A stretch of DNA of 64,000 nt from Kiloniella laminariae. Lineage in GTDB: Bacteria > Pseudomonadota > Alphaproteobacteria > Kiloniellales > Kiloniellaceae. Below the pieces are notes generated by a model, which worked only from the letters and a program-made list of their open reading frames with translations, searched no databases and was not told the DNA's origin. The stretch is taken from positions 859,772-923,771 of the forward strand of contig NZ_JAPWGY010000002.1 of the NCBI RefSeq assembly GCF_027214005.1. Reading direction: 5' to 3'. Position 1 is the first letter of the stretch; each line of letters starts with the position of its first letter. Position numbers and translations under genes: made by a program. Of the stretch, positions 9,435 to 18,462 are shown piece by piece.

Positions 9435-9723
9435 ATTTTTCCTACGGGTATTTTGTTCTTCAAACTGGGCAGTTTCAAACACAGGAAACTCCAAATGACA
9501 TATAATCGTATTCGGGCAAGATACCAAGATGCTTCCCGAAGTAATGCGCAAATGGCAAATAACCTGTGCCGCACTTTCTAACAGGTCAGGCAAAGACCGA
9601 CCAGATCTTTCGTTTCAGCGCCAAGCTTGGGAAATTTTCTATCCGCTGGCTTGACGAAGGCTTTACAATCTTTTCATAAAAGGTCACCAAATAAGCAGAT
9701 CATCCCATACGAGGGCCTTATTG
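9435..9723. promoter_or_regulatory. Divergent intergenic region, amidohydrolase/glycerate kinase
   Basis: The stretch holds no gene. TTGACG at 9652-9657 with TCATAA about 17 bases later is a possible plus-strand promoter for the glycerate kinase. No clear palindrome was found. Confidence 0.35.
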
Positions 9724-11010
9724 ATGCGTGACACCAATTCCAGACAGCTACTTCGCGACCTGTTTCAGGCTGGCCTTGATGCCGCCAACCCCCGACTGGC
9801 TGTCCCCGGTTTTCTCCCCTCTCTGCCCAAAGGCCGGACCATTGTTATCGGTGCGGGCAAAGCTGCCGCCGCCATGGCCAAAGCCGTTGAGGAGAACTGG
9901 GCAGGAGCGATTGATGGCCTGGTTGTCACCCGTTATGATCACGACCTTCCCGAAGGGGAAAAATGCAGCCGTATTGAAGTGGTCGAAGCTGCCCACCCTG
10001 TGCCGGATGCCGCCGGAAGGCAGGCCGCCCAGCGTATTTTTGAAAAAGTCCAGGGACTCACCAGTGATGATCTGGTCCTTTGTCTGATTTCCGGGGGAGG
10101 TTCCGCACTGCTTGCTCTTCCTGTTGAAGGTGTATCGCTTGAAGACAAGCAGGCCCTGAACAAAGCCCTGCTTAAATCAGGCGCAAACATTTCTGAAATG
10201 AACACCGTGCGCAAACACCTCTCCGCCGTAAAAGGGGGGCAACTTGCCGCAGCTGCAGCACCTGCCAGGGTCGTCAGCCTGTTGATTTCAGACGTTCCCG
10301 GCGATGACCCCGACGTTATCGCCTCGGGCCCCACCGTCCCTGATCCGACCACTTTTGCCGATACCCGCGCCATTCTGAAAAAGTATAACATCACCCCGCC
10401 ACCGGCCATTGCCGCTCACATCGACCGCGGCGAAGGCGAAACCCCCAAACCCGGCGACGCCTGTTTTGACAACTGCAGCATGTTCATGATTTCCCGTCCT
10501 CAAGCCTCGCTAGAGGCTGCTGCTGAAGTCGCTCGCTCCCAAGGCATCACCCCTGTTATTCTGGGGGATTCTCTCGAAGGTGAATCCCGTGAGGTCGCCA
10601 AGGTTATGGCAGGCATTGCCCGACAGGTGGCCAATCATGAGCAGCCTGCCCAGGCTCCCTGCGTTCTGCTTTCCGGTGGCGAAACCACCGTTACCGTTCG
10701 TGGCAACGGGCGCGGAGGACGCAACGCCGAATTTCTTCTGGCTCTGGCTGTCGAACTGGACGGCGCAGCAGATATCTATGCCATTGCCTGCGACACCGAC
10801 GGCATTGATGGCAGCGAAGATAACGCCGGAGCCATCATGACACCGGATACACTTGAACGTGCCAGGAAAGCCGGAACAGATGCAAAAGCCCGGCTGGCCA
10901 ACAATGATGGGTATGGTTTTTTTGAAAGTATCGGTGATCTGGTCATGACGGGTCCGACCCTGACCAACGTCAATGACTTCAGAGCAATCCTGATCCTGCC
11001 AAAGGGGTGA
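9724..11010 (+). CDS. ttuD: Glycerate 2-kinase (MOFRL/DUF4147 family)
   Basis: The 428-residue product shows the GckA/TtuD two-domain pattern: VIGAGKAAAAMAKAVE near the N-terminus, LISGGGSALLALP, and the C-terminal MOFRL domain LSGGETTVTVRGNGRGGRNAEFLL with DTDGIDGSEDNAGA. It phosphorylates D-glycerate to 2-phosphoglycerate, the last step in assimilating glyoxylate through tartronate semialdehyde. The glycolate oxidase genes a few kilobases downstream fit this. GAGGG (9711-9715) serves either ATG 9724 (spacing about 9) or the preceding TTG 9721. The region upstream, divergent from the amidohydrolase, has TTGACG 17 bases before TCATAA as a possible promoter. A hairpin terminator follows the stop. 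Confidence 0.9.
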   Translation: MRDTNSRQLLRDLFQAGLDAANPRLAVPGFLPSLPKGRTIVIGAGKAAAAMAKAVEENWAGAIDGLVVTRYDHDLPEGEKCSRIEVVEAAHPVPDAAGRQAAQRIFEKVQGLTSDDLVLCLISGGGSALLALPVEGVSLEDKQALNKALLKSGANISEMNTVRKHLSAVKGGQLAAAAAPARVVSLLISDVPGDDPDVIASGPTVPDPTTFADTRAILKKYNITPPPAIAAHIDRGEGETPKPGDACFDNCSMFMISRPQASLEAAAEVARSQGITPVILGDSLEGESREVAKVMAGIARQVANHEQPAQAPCVLLSGGETTVTVRGNGRGGRNAEFLLALAVELDGAADIYAIACDTDGIDGSEDNAGAIMTPDTLERARKAGTDAKARLANNDGYGFFESIGDLVMTGPTLTNVNDFRAILILPKG

Positions 11011-11033
11011 TCTTACCCGAATAAAACAAGCCA

Positions 11034-11064
11034 AACAGGTCGCCTAGAGAGCGACCTGTTTTCT
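11034..11064. terminator. Intrinsic terminator overlapping the rarD stop codon
   Basis: A 10-bp stem (11034-11043 with 11051-11060) closes a 7-base loop and is followed by TTTTCTT on the plus strand, ending the glycerate kinase unit. The TAG of the convergent rarD (11044-11046) lies in the loop. Confidence 0.8.
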
Positions 11065-11943
11065 TATGCGCTTCATTTCCATTAAAGACTGGCTGCTGTA
11101 AAGCAGCACGGCCAGCCAGATCAGGCCAAAGGTGACGGCGTGCACCCAGGTGAAGATTTCGCCAAACAGGAAAACTGCAATCAACAGGTTCACAGTCGGC
11201 GAGACATACTGGATCATGCCAATGGTCGAATAATTCAAACGCCTTGCTGCAGCCGCGAAGCAGACAAGCGGCAAGGTTGTGACCGCGCCAGCCAGAAAAA
11301 GCAACAGATCCAGATCCCAACTGATTGACAGGAAGGCTGCTTCTCCCCGAACTGAACTCCAGACCAAAAACCCGATCGCAACAGGCGCCAGCATCACTGT
11401 CTCAACAAAAAGCCCGTCCTGCGCACCCACCGGCAGTCGTTTCCGTATGAGGCCATAAATCCCGAACGTAAAAGCAAGAGTCAGAGCAATCCAGGGAAAC
11501 TGCCCCCCCTGAAAAGCCAGAAAAGCCACAGCAACAGCTGCAAGAGCCACCGCTGCCCCTTGTAAGAGCCTGAGCTTTTCTTTCAAGACCAATACACCCA
11601 AAAGCACATTCACCAGGGGGTTGATATAATAGCCCAAGCTGGATTCAACCAGCCGGTCTACCGAAATGGACCAGATAAAAATCAGCCAGTTGGTTGATAC
11701 CAGTAACGCGCTTAGCAGAAGCCAGCCCCAGATCTTCGGAGAGCTAAAGGTTTCTTTGACCTGTGGCCACTTGCCACGCAGGCTCAGTATCACAGCCAGC
11801 AAAACAACAGACCAGATCACCCGGTGGCTCAGGACTTCCTGAGGGTCAGCCGCACTTACCACCTTGAAATAGAGCGGTGATAAACCCCACCAGAGATAGG
11901 CCGTCAAAGCCAGATAGAAACCGTGAATTTGGTCGCGTGTCAT
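11044..11943 (-). CDS. rarD: RarD-type EamA permease
   Basis: A 299-residue inner-membrane protein with ten hydrophobic segments arranged as two EamA repeats. The N-terminus GFYLALTAYLWWGLSPLYFKVV and the segments SHRVIWS, NWLIFIWSISVDRLVESSLGYYINPLVNVLLGV and TIGMIQYVSPTVNLL are characteristic of RarD, a drug/metabolite superfamily member first named for chloramphenicol sensitivity. Its real substrate is not known. GGGGAATAGG precedes the ATG. The gene is convergent with the glycerate kinase and its last codon sits in the shared terminator. Confidence 0.9.
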   Translation of the reverse strand: MTRDQIHGFYLALTAYLWWGLSPLYFKVVSAADPQEVLSHRVIWSVVLLAVILSLRGKWPQVKETFSSPKIWGWLLLSALLVSTNWLIFIWSISVDRLVESSLGYYINPLVNVLLGVLVLKEKLRLLQGAAVALAAVAVAFLAFQGGQFPWIALTLAFTFGIYGLIRKRLPVGAQDGLFVETVMLAPVAIGFLVWSSVRGEAAFLSISWDLDLLLFLAGAVTTLPLVCFAAAARRLNYSTIGMIQYVSPTVNLLIAVFLFGEIFTWVHAVTFGLIWLAVLLYSSQSLMEMKRIRKQVAL

Positions 11944-12065
11944 CGCCTATTCCCCAACCAGAACAAGCAGGCAGCCTACGCGTCCTCCCCCCGCTTGAAT
12001 AGACCGAAAGCGACCTCATTTGAAGAATTTATAAAATATGCGAAGCCCTTAACCCTTTATCAGGC

Positions 12066-13676
12066 TTACGCATCTGACAGAATAAAATCCGCCCCGCGTT
12101 GCCCGACCATTATCGAGGGGGCATTGGTATTGCCGGAAGTCACTGTCGGGAAAACTGACGCATCAACCACGCGCAGCCCCTCAACCCCATATACCTTGAG
12201 CCGGTTATCGACCACGGCCGTCTTTTCATCCGGCCCCATCATACAGGTGCTGACAGGATGAAAATTCGATCCGCCTCTTTGACGGAAATCCTCGACAATT
12301 TCTGCATCCGACATCTTGCGCAGGTCCGGTTCTATAACTTCTGTCACCAGATCCCGGATACTTGGCGTGTTCATCAACTCCCGTATCAGGTGCCCGCCTT
12401 CAATCACATTCTCGATATCCTCGTTGGTCGAGAGATAATTCGGGTGGATAACCGGGGCATCCTCCGGATCGCGTGAGCGAATCTCCAGATAACCTCTGCT
12501 TGTTGGCCGACAGGGTTGATGCGCAATAATAAACCCGGAATAGGGATCGGGATTCATCAGGGGGCGAGTACCTGCTGGTGCCGTCGTATAGGTCACAGGA
12601 TTAAAGTATAGCTGCACATTTGCACGCGCGAGATCCGGGCGAGTTTTGACAAAACCTCCCCCCTGATTCACGCTGAGGCTTAAAGGTCCCTTACGCAGCA
12701 AAACATATTTCATCCCGGCCCAGAGCTTGCCCCACCAGGGATAGAGTTCATCGTTCAAAGTCGGAACACGGGACTTGTAATAATAGTTGATCCCCAGGTG
12801 ATCCTGAAGATTACGCCCAACCGCCGATTTTTCATGCACGATGTTAATACCGTGCTGCTGCAGAAGCGCCCCCGGACCTATCCCGGAAAGCTGCAGTATT
12901 TTAGGCGTGTTGATCGAACCACCACTGAGAATGACTTCCTTTTGCGCCAGGACGCGGCAGAGCCTTCCATTTTTGCGATAGGTTACTCCGGTGGCTCGTT
13001 TCCCTTCAAAGAGAACACGTGAGACTGTCGCCCCTGTAATCAACTGGACATTTTGCCGTTTCAAAGCCGGGCGCAAAAACGCATCCGCCGAAGAGCAACG
13101 AAAACCATTTTGCGTGGTAATCTGGAAAAATCCGGCGCCTTCAGGGTCTTCACCATTCATATCTTCACAGATGGGAAGCGACATTTCCTGGGCTGCACGC
13201 ATGTAAAAATGCTTCAGGGGATGCATGTCATTATAGGGGTCCGTGACGTGGAGCTTGCCTGTGCCCCGCCGCTGCCCATCACGTCCGATAAAACATTCCG
13301 AGCGTTTGAAGGCGGGCAGCACATCATCCCACCCCCAGCCAATATTCCCCAGATCCCGCCAGTCCTGATAATCTCCCGGCAGTCCCCGGACATAAACCAT
13401 GGCATTGATCGAGCTGGACCCGCCAAGGACCTTGCCCCGAGGCCAGTAACTGGTCCGGCCGTTCAGGCCCGCATCTGTTTCCGTCTCGTATTGCCAGTTT
13501 ACTGCAGGATCATAAAATGTCCGGCCATATCCGATTGGCACTTTGATCCAGAACTTTCGGTCCGATCCTCCGGCCTCAAGCACAAGAACATTGTAGCGAC
13601 CATCTTCGCTCAGGCGGTCCGCCAAAACACAACCGGCTGAACCCGCGCCGACGACAACAAAATCAAACTGATCCAT
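12066..13676 (-). CDS. GMC-family FAD-dependent alcohol/choline dehydrogenase
   Basis: The 536-residue protein has the Rossmann FAD motif VVGAGSAGCVLADRLSED at the N-terminus, the GMC signature PRGKVLGGSSSINAMVYVRG, LSGGSINTPKILQLSGIGP as second signature, and a C-terminal HPVSTCMMG and ASVFPTVTSGNTNAPSIMVGQRGAD with the catalytic His/Asn pair. Members oxidise alcohols such as choline or long-chain alcohols, passing electrons to the respiratory chain. BetA is similar in length, but no betaine aldehyde dehydrogenase or betI is adjacent, so the substrate is left open. It stands alone between rarD and the glc operon on the same strand. Confidence 0.9.
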   Translation of the reverse strand: MDQFDFVVVGAGSAGCVLADRLSEDGRYNVLVLEAGGSDRKFWIKVPIGYGRTFYDPAVNWQYETETDAGLNGRTSYWPRGKVLGGSSSINAMVYVRGLPGDYQDWRDLGNIGWGWDDVLPAFKRSECFIGRDGQRRGTGKLHVTDPYNDMHPLKHFYMRAAQEMSLPICEDMNGEDPEGAGFFQITTQNGFRCSSADAFLRPALKRQNVQLITGATVSRVLFEGKRATGVTYRKNGRLCRVLAQKEVILSGGSINTPKILQLSGIGPGALLQQHGINIVHEKSAVGRNLQDHLGINYYYKSRVPTLNDELYPWWGKLWAGMKYVLLRKGPLSLSVNQGGGFVKTRPDLARANVQLYFNPVTYTTAPAGTRPLMNPDPYSGFIIAHQPCRPTSRGYLEIRSRDPEDAPVIHPNYLSTNEDIENVIEGGHLIRELMNTPSIRDLVTEVIEPDLRKMSDAEIVEDFRQRGGSNFHPVSTCMMGPDEKTAVVDNRLKVYGVEGLRVVDASVFPTVTSGNTNAPSIMVGQRGADFILSDA

Positions 13677-13862
13677 ATCAGGTACAAACCAAGGTGCTGT
13701 TACTGGTAATCCTGCGAGCAGTAAAAGTCAGGACCGCCTGAGTGACAAATGAATTAAACCACCCAACTCCCCTGCTTTTTTTTGTACCTGGTTCAGACTG
13801 AAAAATTGCCTCTGGATATCCGATCAGATCTTTAGAGAAATAACCGTGCAGGCGAATAAATC

Positions 13863-13913
13863 TAGGGGCTGTCCTAGATAACCCGAACAGGTGTTAGAAT
13901 TGGACAGCCCCTA
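13863..13913. repeat. 51-bp element bounded by 12-bp perfect inverted repeats
   Basis: TAGGGGCTGTCC (13863-13874) is repeated inverted at 13902-13913 around 27 bases. GGGGCTGTCC flanked by TA resembles termini of IS5/IS427-group elements, so this may be a small non-coding remnant. It lies 10 bases beyond the glcF stop, and the hairpin could also act as a transcription end for the glc operon, although no long T-tract follows on that strand. Confidence 0.5.
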
Positions 13914-13922
13914 AATCTATCT

Positions 13923-15221
13923 TTAGTTCAGACCGACTGGCTTTGGCCCTCCCGTGGCCCAGTCAAGCAATTCGACTGTATGGACCACAGGAATCCCGGT
14001 TCCGCCGGAGATCTGGCACTGACATCCAATATTTCCTGTTGCTATAATGTCAGGCTGAAGGCTCTCGATGTTTCGGACCTTGCGATCCCGCAGTTTGCTG
14101 GCCAGTTCTGGTTGCATGATGTTATATGTCCCAGCCGAACCACAACAAAGATGTCCTTCGGGCACATCGCGAACCTCAAATCCCGCTTTGGTTAACAGGG
14201 ATCTGGGCTGTTTGACAATTTTCTGACCATGCTGGATAGAGCAAGGTGCGTGATAGGCGACGATCTGGGCTGGCTTCTCATCACCTTCGGCCCGGTCAAT
14301 CCCCTCGATTGTTTCAAGGTACTCTGTAATATCACAAGCCAGTTCTGAGATTTTTGCTGCATTGCCTGACCAGTCAGGATCGTTGCGCAACATAAAGCCA
14401 TAGTCTTTCACCGTTGTGCCGCAACCAGAAGCATTCGTGATAATCGCATCCAGCCCCCCTCCTTCAATTTCGGCCATCCATCCGGTGATTGCCTGTTTGA
14501 TCTGATGCTCCGCGGCCTCTTCCTTGCCCATATGGTGAACCAGCGAACCACAGCAGCCCACGCCCTTGGCGATAACAACTTCAATTCCCAAGCGCGTCAG
14601 CAAACGGATAGTGGCTTCATTAATAGAAGGTGCCAGAACTGTTTGTGCACAGCCGGACAATAGGGCAACTCTTGCACGCCTTTCGCCTTTGGCGGCAAAG
14701 GTCTGTGGGCGGTCAACCACACTGGCAGCAGGCAGGCTCTTCGGAGCCAGATCAAGCAGGGCACGAAGACGTCCGCGAACAAACCTGCGGACAAACGGGG
14801 CTGAAATCGAGGCAATATTCAAGGCCCCCCTGAACCAGAAGGGTCTCGGAATTAACTCTGCCAGTACATTACGCAACAGACGTTCATGCCATGGGCGTCG
14901 AAAAGTTGCCTCAACATGATTCCGGGCATGATCAACCAGATGCATGTAGTTCACACCCGAGGGGCAGGTCGTCATGCAGGAAAGACAGGAGAGGCAGCGG
15001 TCAAGATGCTTTGCCACCTCGGCAGTGGCTGGCTTTTCCTCTTCCAGCATTCCCTTGATCAGATAGATCCTCCCCCTTGGACTATCGAGTTCATCCCCGA
15101 GAAGAACATAGGTCGGGCAGGTTGCTGTACAGAACCCACAATGCACACATTTGCGCAGGATATCTTCTGCTTCGGCGATGGCCGGATCCGCAAGCTGGGC
15201 GAGAGAGAAGTTTGTTTGCAT
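13923..15221 (-). CDS. glcF: Glycolate oxidase iron-sulfur subunit
   Basis: This 432-residue subunit begins with two ferredoxin-type 4Fe-4S motifs, CVHCGFCTATCPTY (about 25-38) and CLSCLSCMTTCPSG, followed by two cysteine-rich CCG domains with GCCGSLVHHMG and HLCCGSAGTYN. GlcF takes electrons from the GlcD/GlcE flavin subunits to the quinone pool. It is third in the operon, 10 bases after glcE. Length matches E. coli GlcF (about 407 aa) with a slightly longer C-terminus. Confidence 0.95.
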   Translation of the reverse strand: MQTNFSLAQLADPAIAEAEDILRKCVHCGFCTATCPTYVLLGDELDSPRGRIYLIKGMLEEEKPATAEVAKHLDRCLSCLSCMTTCPSGVNYMHLVDHARNHVEATFRRPWHERLLRNVLAELIPRPFWFRGALNIASISAPFVRRFVRGRLRALLDLAPKSLPAASVVDRPQTFAAKGERRARVALLSGCAQTVLAPSINEATIRLLTRLGIEVVIAKGVGCCGSLVHHMGKEEAAEHQIKQAITGWMAEIEGGGLDAIITNASGCGTTVKDYGFMLRNDPDWSGNAAKISELACDITEYLETIEGIDRAEGDEKPAQIVAYHAPCSIQHGQKIVKQPRSLLTKAGFEVRDVPEGHLCCGSAGTYNIMQPELASKLRDRKVRNIESLQPDIIATGNIGCQCQISGGTGIPVVHTVELLDWATGGPKPVGLN

Positions 15222-15231
15222 TCAATGGCCC

Positions 15232-16443
15232 CTACAGATCGTCATATAACCGGCCCGGATTGAGAATTCCTTCCGGATCAAAGTTCTGTTTTATTCTTTT
15301 GAACAGCAGATGTTCTCCCGCGCCCAGAGGCTGGGTAGGGATTTTCCGGTCCGGAGCATCCACAGGTGCACGAACCAATGATGCATGACCAGAGATTTTC
15401 TCAAGTAGCTCCCTGACTTTGACAGCATTGTTCCCCCCCTTGAGAGACAACCAGATCAGCCCCCCGCCCCAGTCATAAAAACAGCGTTCTTCCGGGCCAA
15501 GGTTTAAAGCTTCAACATAACGCCATCCCTGGGCAGGAGAAACTGATACCCGCCAGATAGAGTGCAAACTGCTTCCCTCATCCTGGAGAGGTGTGGCATC
15601 CCTTAAAGAACTCCAGAGTACCCGGCTTTCTGTTGTCGCTGTGATGCGGCCTTTACCAAAGCTTTCAAGCAATTTCTCCAACCTGTCCAGACGGTAACGC
15701 ACAGAAGGTGCATGCCCCTCAAGCCGGAAAGCCGTGACCGATTTTTCACCTGCACACCCCTTTAGGTCTCGGGCAACAGAAACAGGCACATGAGCCGCCG
15801 AAGAGACCTCGCAGGCACTGTTGAGTGCCAGGATCATGGCCCGGGATGCCTCCGCATCAGATAGGCCGGCAAGCAGGTAACTCTTCTCTTCCGGCGGTGC
15901 GGGCAATACCTTGAAAGTGACATCACTCATAACAGCGAGTGTCCCGAAAGACCCGGCCAACAATTTCATCAAATCATAGCCAGTGACATTCTTGACGACT
16001 CGCCCGCCGGACTTGAAGGTCTCCCCGCGGCCTGAAACTGCAGAAAACCCCAGAAAATGATCCCGGGCTGCCCCGGCTTTCAAACGGCGCGGGCCTGAAA
16101 GGTTACTCGCAATCATGCCGCCAACCGTCCCGGTGTCGCTTTGCCCTTTCAGCAAGGGACCATAATCCAGCGGCTCAAAGGCAAGATATTGATTTTCTGC
16201 TCTCAGCGTTTCTATCACCTCCTGCAAAGGTGTTCCCGCCCGGGCCGAAAGAACCAACTCTGCCGGCTCATAAAGGGTGATCCCTCGTAGCCCCGACAGA
16301 TCGAGCTGGCAGCTACAATCGACCTCGCGCCCCAAAGCCTTTTTGCTTCCACTACCGAGGATCTCCAGCGTCGAGCCGGAAGAGAGTGCCCACTTAACAG
16401 TATCTTCAAGTTGTTGGGCGTTTTCAGGTTTGAGGCGGTTCAT
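15232..16443 (-). CDS. glcE: Glycolate oxidase FAD-binding subunit
   Basis: The 403-residue protein carries an FAD-binding type 4 domain: LEILGSGSKKALG, ELVLSARAGTPLQEV, TGTVGGMIASNLSGPRRLKAGAARD and GRVVKNVTGYDLMKLLAGSFGTLAVM. GlcE is required with GlcD and GlcF for glycolate oxidation to glyoxylate at the membrane. It begins 54 bases after glcD, with AAGAGA upstream of its ATG, and nearly abuts glcF. Confidence 0.93.
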   Translation of the reverse strand: MNRLKPENAQQLEDTVKWALSSGSTLEILGSGSKKALGREVDCSCQLDLSGLRGITLYEPAELVLSARAGTPLQEVIETLRAENQYLAFEPLDYGPLLKGQSDTGTVGGMIASNLSGPRRLKAGAARDHFLGFSAVSGRGETFKSGGRVVKNVTGYDLMKLLAGSFGTLAVMSDVTFKVLPAPPEEKSYLLAGLSDAEASRAMILALNSACEVSSAAHVPVSVARDLKGCAGEKSVTAFRLEGHAPSVRYRLDRLEKLLESFGKGRITATTESRVLWSSLRDATPLQDEGSSLHSIWRVSVSPAQGWRYVEALNLGPEERCFYDWGGGLIWLSLKGGNNAVKVRELLEKISGHASLVRAPVDAPDRKIPTQPLGAGEHLLFKRIKQNFDPEGILNPGRLYDDL

Positions 16444-16497
16444 AAGGGTCTCTTGGATAAAAGGTGTCGGTCAAGATCAGGAACTATTCAACGAGGA

Positions 16498-17985
16498 TCA
16501 GAAGCGGGGAATGTCCGGAAATGGTAACTTTCCCTTGTGAATATGCATACGCCCCAGCTCTGCACAGCGGTGCAATTCCGGGAAAACTTTCCCGGGGTTG
16601 AGCAGCGCTTTACTGTCAAACGCACACTTGACCCTCAATTGCTGCTTCAGGTCGATCTCTGTAAACATTTCAGACATCAGGTCGCGTTTCTCGACGCCAA
16701 CGCCATGTTCCCCGGTTAGAACACCGCCAACCTCGACACAGAGCCTGAGAATATCCGAACCGAAATCTTCCGCTCTTTCCAGCTCTCCCGGATTATTGGC
16801 ATCGTACATAATCAGAGGATGGAGATTACCGTCCCCTGCATGGAAAACATTGGCAACACGCAAACCGTAATCTGTGCTCATCTCCCGCATGCGCCTCAGG
16901 ACATGCGGGAGCTTGTTGCGTGGAATTGTTCCATCCATACAGTAATAATCAGGTGACAGGCGGCCGATCGCCGGAAAAGCAGCTTTGCGACCAGCCCAGA
17001 AAAGCTGACGCTCTTCTTCGTTCTGGCTGGTTCGACTGGTCTGGGCGCCACAATTGCCGGAGATCTCGGAGACACGCCCAATCAGATGGTCTACCTCCGC
17101 CTGTGGGCCATCAAGTTCAACAATCAGCAGCGCCTCAACATCAAGAGGATATCCCGCCTGTACAAAAGCTTCGGCTGCCTCAATCGCGGGTTTGTCCATC
17201 ATTTCCATACCACCGGGGATGATCCCCTCGGAAATAATTGCGGCAACACAATCACCTGCCTGCTCGGAAGAAGGAAAACCCAACAGAAGCGCACGCGCTG
17301 TCTCGGGCTTGGGCAAAATACGGACAGTAACTTCGGTAACCACGCCCAGCAAACCCTCGGAACCCGTCATCAGCCCCAACAGATCATATCCGGGGCTATC
17401 CAGATGTTTCCCGCCAAAGCGCAAAATAGAGCCATCAATCAAAACCATTTCGATGCCCAAAAGGTTATTGGTCGTCAGCCCATATTTGAGGCAATGCACA
17501 CCCCCGGCGTTTTCAGCAACATTCCCGCCAATCGAGCAGGCAATCTGGCTGGAAGGATCCGGGGCATAATAAAAACTGTCCTGTTCGACTGCTTTAGTAA
17601 TACCTAAATTGGTCACTCCTGGTTGAACCACCACGCAACGATTGTCATAATCGACATCAAGCACACGGTTAAACTTACCCATACAAAGCAATATACCATC
17701 AGCCAGAGGCAATGCTCCACCCGACAGAGAGGTTCCGGACCCACGCGGGACAACCTTGATACCTTCGGCATGGCAATAGGCAAGGATCTCACTGACTTGT
17801 TGGGCTGTCTCCGGGAGAATCGCAAGCAAAGGAGGCTGACGATATGCCGTGAGGCCATCTGATTCGTAGACCCGGAGCTCCTGGGGGCTTACCACCACCC
17901 CTTCGCCCGGAACGATTGTTCTCAAATGGTTGGCAATTTCTTCTCGCCGGGCCAGAATTGTCTGGTCGGGATCAGGCATTTGCAT
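16498..17985 (-). CDS. glcD: Glycolate oxidase catalytic subunit
   Basis: A 495-residue FAD-dependent (FAD_binding_4/FAD-oxidase C) enzyme; E. coli GlcD is 499. Motifs include VPRGSGTSLSGGALP, IGGNVAENAGGVHCLKYG, GSEGLLGVVTEVTVRILP and HAGDGNLHPL, the last with flavin/substrate histidines. The frame runs much further upstream, but ATG 17985 has a CGGAG site 7 bases before it and gives the normal length. It heads a glcDEF operon; glcG and glcC are not present nearby. A perfect palindrome lies 21 bases upstream of the start, implying repression or induction by a GntR-type regulator encoded elsewhere. Confidence 0.95.
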   Translation of the reverse strand: MQMPDPDQTILARREEIANHLRTIVPGEGVVVSPQELRVYESDGLTAYRQPPLLAILPETAQQVSEILAYCHAEGIKVVPRGSGTSLSGGALPLADGILLCMGKFNRVLDVDYDNRCVVVQPGVTNLGITKAVEQDSFYYAPDPSSQIACSIGGNVAENAGGVHCLKYGLTTNNLLGIEMVLIDGSILRFGGKHLDSPGYDLLGLMTGSEGLLGVVTEVTVRILPKPETARALLLGFPSSEQAGDCVAAIISEGIIPGGMEMMDKPAIEAAEAFVQAGYPLDVEALLIVELDGPQAEVDHLIGRVSEISGNCGAQTSRTSQNEEERQLFWAGRKAAFPAIGRLSPDYYCMDGTIPRNKLPHVLRRMREMSTDYGLRVANVFHAGDGNLHPLIMYDANNPGELERAEDFGSDILRLCVEVGGVLTGEHGVGVEKRDLMSEMFTEIDLKQQLRVKCAFDSKALLNPGKVFPELHRCAELGRMHIHKGKLPFPDIPRF

Positions 17986-18006
17986 CAGATATCTCCGGGA
18001 TTCTAA

Positions 18007-18024
18007 AAACTGGTATACCAGTTT
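18007..18024. promoter_or_regulatory. Perfect 18-bp palindrome, candidate GntR/FadR-type operator
   Basis: AAACTGGTATACCAGTTT is fully self-complementary and centred about 30 bases before glcD. Its core TGGTATACCA fits the t-GT-N-AC-a pattern known for FadR-subfamily GntR regulators, the family to which GlcC and LldR belong. That it controls glcDEF is inferred from position; the regulator gene is not in the window. Confidence 0.65.
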
Positions 18025-18091
18025 GACGTAAGATCCCTTTGATGACAAGTGAAGCAGATACAATATTTGTGGAAAAGACTGATAACAAAAA

Positions 18092-18130
18092 AGAAAAAAC
18101 CGCTCTCTCTTGCGAGAGGCGGTTTTTTTC
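18092..18130 (-). terminator. rpmJ intrinsic terminator
   Basis: An interrupted stem (AACCGCTCTC at 18099-18108 with GAGAGGCGGTT at 18114-18124, one bulged G) is flanked by A-rich and T-rich runs. On the minus strand it follows rpmJ by about 35 bases and separates it from the glcD control region. Confidence 0.8.
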
Positions 18131-18163
18131 TTTTCAGACCCGGCCGAAGCCAGACTGACAAGA

Positions 18164-18289
18164 TTAGCCCTGGCGTGCTTTGAAGCGAGGGTTCTTCTTG
18201 TTGATGACATAAACCCGGCCGCGACGACGAACAACACGGCAGTTCTTATCGCGCAGCTTGGCAGTCTTCAGAGAGTTTACAACTTTCAT
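18164..18289 (-). CDS. rpmJ: 50S ribosomal protein L36, cysteine-poor type
   Basis: The 41-residue product [14 protein letters not shown]...[21 protein letters not shown] is the longer, zinc-motif-lacking L36 paralogue (only one Cys, in DKNCRVV), compared with the 37-38 residue C+ form. It is a small rRNA-binding component of the large subunit. AGGTAGGA precedes the ATG at 18289; an upstream in-frame extension is not similar to L36. Such C-minus copies are often zinc-regulated (Zur) in other bacteria, but no Zur box was recognised here. It is monocistronic with its own terminator. Confidence 0.95.
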   Translation of the reverse strand: MKVVNSLKTAKLRDKNCRVVRRRGRVYVINKKNPRFKARQG

Positions 18290-18462
18290 GGTCCTACCTT
18301 TGGCAAAATGGTGCCCGCTGACCGGGCTGTCGAGAAGCCCGGACAATATGCAAGGGCCTCGTTGATGTCAACCGCCTGATCGAGCAGTGTGAAAACTGAG
18401 CGCTTCTATACGCAACTTTTATGGGGAAAAAAAGCAAAAAGAGTCTTTGAGGACTGTTTTTC

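Noticed and set aside
17986..18237. N-terminal extension of glcD by about 84 codons
   Set aside because: The added residues run through the palindrome and rpmJ terminator and lack similarity; ATG 17985 has a good ribosome site and gives the normal GlcD length.
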